A DNA stretch of 64,000 nucleotides from Chloranthus sessilifolius (lineage: Eukaryota; Streptophyta; Magnoliopsida; Chloranthales; Chloranthaceae), in contig CM037591.1 of assembly GCA_021018995.1 (NCBI GenBank), positions 73,559,901-73,623,900 of the forward strand. Direction: 5' to 3'. Below, piece after piece: positions 62,340-64,000 of the stretch. The notes under the pieces are model-generated. The model was not told the origin of the DNA, did no database searches, and saw nothing but the letters and a program-made list of their open reading frames with translations. A program made the position numbers and the translations under genes. Numbering within the stretch: position 1 is the first letter of the stretch; the number at the start of each line of letters is the position of its first letter.

Positions 62340-63799
62340 TGATCAGTCACATAATTTACTATTTTATCATCCTTAACTTAGTGATACTAGGTCATAGTTT
62401 GCTACTAACGAGTTATTGATGTGCAGATATTAAAGATAAGCAGTAAATTAGAGCCTAAGTGTTAATCTTTATGAAAATGAACTAAAAAAATAATAAGAAA
62501 AATGATTGAGCGAAATAAACAATTTGCCGCTACTGAAAGTCAGAAAATCGTAATTTACGATTCTTCAAAAAGAGATAAAAAGAGAAAAGTGATAAAGCAT
62601 AATCCAGAGAATAGTCAACTATGAGGAAGCCTACTGAAGATAGAAAATCGTGATTTACGATTTTCTAGAAAAGAAGCTATAAAGAAAAAAATCGCTATTT
62701 ATGATTTCCCAAAAATAGAAGCTTTCCTACTATTATTGTTGTTGCTGATCATGTGAGAACTATCACCACCATATCTAGAATTAGAAGACTCCTGCAATTA
62801 GAAGTCTGATGAACCATAGATCTGAGAAGATTGATAAAGATTTAAAGCCGAAGGACTCTACTGCTGCTACATAAAGAACATTCTAGAAGTGCATCAACTA
62901 AAGATAAAATTAGGAATTAGAGTTATATTAGGATACTTTTGTTTTTAGTAGTTTCTTTTATTAGAACTAGATCTTTGTAAATCGACCCCTTATGATCTAT
63001 AAAGAAGAGGGTTCGGTATAGGAATAAGCATCGAAGAATTTTAGCATTAATTGACACCTGAGGTTGGATTTTCTTTTGATCAAAGTAGTGTATACTAGTT
63101 AGAGTAGATTAGATATCAGAGGTTTCTCAAGAGCAATTGACAACTACAATTGAGTGCTGAAGATTAGTGTAGATATCTGTAATTTCTCAGAAGCAATTGA
63201 CAACTGCGGATGAGGGGTGAAGGATATATTTTACTTTGCTTTCTAGTTTAGATTTTATTTGCTTTATAAACATCTCCAAGTTTTAATTTGAATTAACAAC
63301 TCAGGTTAGAATTTACAAATTAGTGTAACGTTTTGACTTTTCCATCTTCAGTTTGCTAGAGTTTGATTGACGCCCAAATTTCTGGTTAATTGTTGATTAG
63401 ATTAAATCTGTATTGATAGGACCTTAGACTTGATTGATGACCAATGCTAGGAAACTAGAAATATGGTGTAACGGTACTGTTTATTTTCATAAATATTCAA
63501 AAGCTGAAGATTAAGATTGACGACCTTAATCTGAAGGAGGATTAGGATTTATTTTTATGCACTTTAGTTTAGAAAATCATTCTTTTATTCATTTTTCTCT
63601 AGTAGATTAGGAAATCTTCAAGATAGATAAAAGTTTTTAAGATAGGGATTTAGATAGAAGATATGAACTAGGAATTAATAAGATAATAAACTTCCTCGTG
63701 AGAACGACCTTATGCTAGTACTATAATTTCCATTATACGCTTACAATAGGTTAAGACTTGAATTTAATATAATTATAATACACAATAACAATCAAGTCA
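62340..63799 (+). repeat. 3' LTR of element D
   Basis: It starts TGATCAGTCACATA after AAATTTGGGGATG and ends CAATCAAGTCA. The palindromic words lie at 62,543-62,563, 62,643-62,665 and about 62,689-62,710, in register with the 5' LTR. Confidence 0.9.
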
Positions 63800-64000
63800 G
63801 TAATCCCATTGCACTCCTTAAATCCTACTGTGGGGACATGTGCCAATACGGGGGGATGAGCGTTTGTTCATAAAGGTATTGCAGAAGAGCCTCAAAGGCC
63901 TAGCGTTAAGGTGGTTCACTTCCTTGGAACCTTCTATAATCAAAACGTGAAAAGATCTGACCATTTTGTTTTAAGAGCAATATGTCTATAACATAGATAT
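63800..64000 (+). pseudogene. gag of element C, continuation after element D
   Basis: Starting with the duplicated GTAAT, the sequence matches the element B gag core from 37,560 (TCCTACTGTGGGGACATGTG) onward and runs off the window. It is part of the same broken gag as 56,101-57,733. Confidence 0.85.

Larger units (their letters stand above)
57734..63799 (+). mobile_element. LTR element D, apparently non-autonomous, Athila-related
   Basis: It has two LTRs (1473 and 1460 bp), a primer site TGGCGCCGCTGCCAGGGA next to the 5' LTR, a purine tract (AAATTTGGGGATG) before the 3' LTR, and a perfect 5-bp duplication. The internal region is only 3.1 kb and shows no gag or pol. This fits a large retrotransposon derivative (LARD) moved by a relative such as E. 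The LTR pair differs at roughly 6-9% of sites by eye, so the insertion is younger than that of element A. Confidence 0.85.
53007..64000 (+). mobile_element. Ogre/Tat element C, 5' part, interrupted by element D, runs off window
   Basis: The parts are 5' LTR, primer site, leader, gag up to 57,733, inserted element D, then gag from 63,800 to the window edge. Its LTR start, primer site, leader repeats and gag start all resemble element B, so B and C are related subfamilies. The element is broken. Pol and the 3' LTR, if present, lie outside. Confidence 0.85.

Overview
The window is angiosperm nuclear DNA made almost entirely of nested transposable elements. The evidence is plant-type Ty3/gypsy LTR elements of the Tat/Ogre lineage (two RNase H domains, a G-patch after the protease, an Arg-tRNA-type primer site), an Athila-like gag, a CACTA transposon, and spliced fragments of plant vacuolar sorting receptor and ribosomal protein S23 genes. 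No intact host gene was found. The species cannot be told from the sequence.

Layout. (1) From 1 to about 29,325 lies a head-to-tail series of old Tat elements (family A): the internal 3' end of one copy (1-951), an LTR (952-2435), an internal region with pol remains (about 2500-5430), an antisense spliced gene with plant mobile domain (PMD) similarity (about 10,745 down to 6951), short-word arrays (10,900-14,140), a second LTR (27,169-29,263) and a scrap of a third internal region. A 12.5-kb CACTA element (14,463-27,000; 3-bp target duplication AAT) sits near the 3' end of the internal region. The related uninterrupted site is still visible near 788 in the neighbouring copy. (2) The CACTA element has no recognisable transposase, but carries pieces of at least two host genes on its minus strand: RPS23 and a vacuolar sorting receptor. 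It also has several unidentified exon-like segments. (3) From 29,326 to 31,693 there is a minus-strand Athila-like fragment (LTR plus part of gag). (4) From 32,775 to 50,801 there is a broken but structurally complete 18-kb Ogre/Tat element (B). It has two LTRs, a target duplication, primer site, gag, protease, RT, two RNase H domains and integrase, and a 2.1-kb solo LTR lies inside its integrase region. B lies in older LTR debris that resembles chromovirus LTRs. (5) From 53,007 past the window edge there is a second Ogre/Tat element (C). Its gag is split by a 6.1-kb, apparently non-autonomous LTR element (D, 57,734-63,799) with a perfect GTAAT target duplication.

Main discovery. Each LTR family here carries its own short palindromic word, roughly 16-30 bp, repeated about three or four times in the LTR. 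In A, B, C and D the same word appears again in the internal DNA. B and C have clearly related LTRs and leaders but unrelated words at matching places (TGGCGCAACTA arms in B, GCTTAGCGTGTAT arms in C). Most mismatches between palindrome arms look like CpG decay. I know of no standard annotation class for this. It may be a family-specific protein or small-RNA target, a recombination product, or an RNA stem-loop signal.

All protein calls come from reading by eye, without database searches. Boundaries of the A-family LTRs, the chromovirus debris and the unidentified captured exons are approximate. Divergence figures are estimates from partial alignments made by eye.
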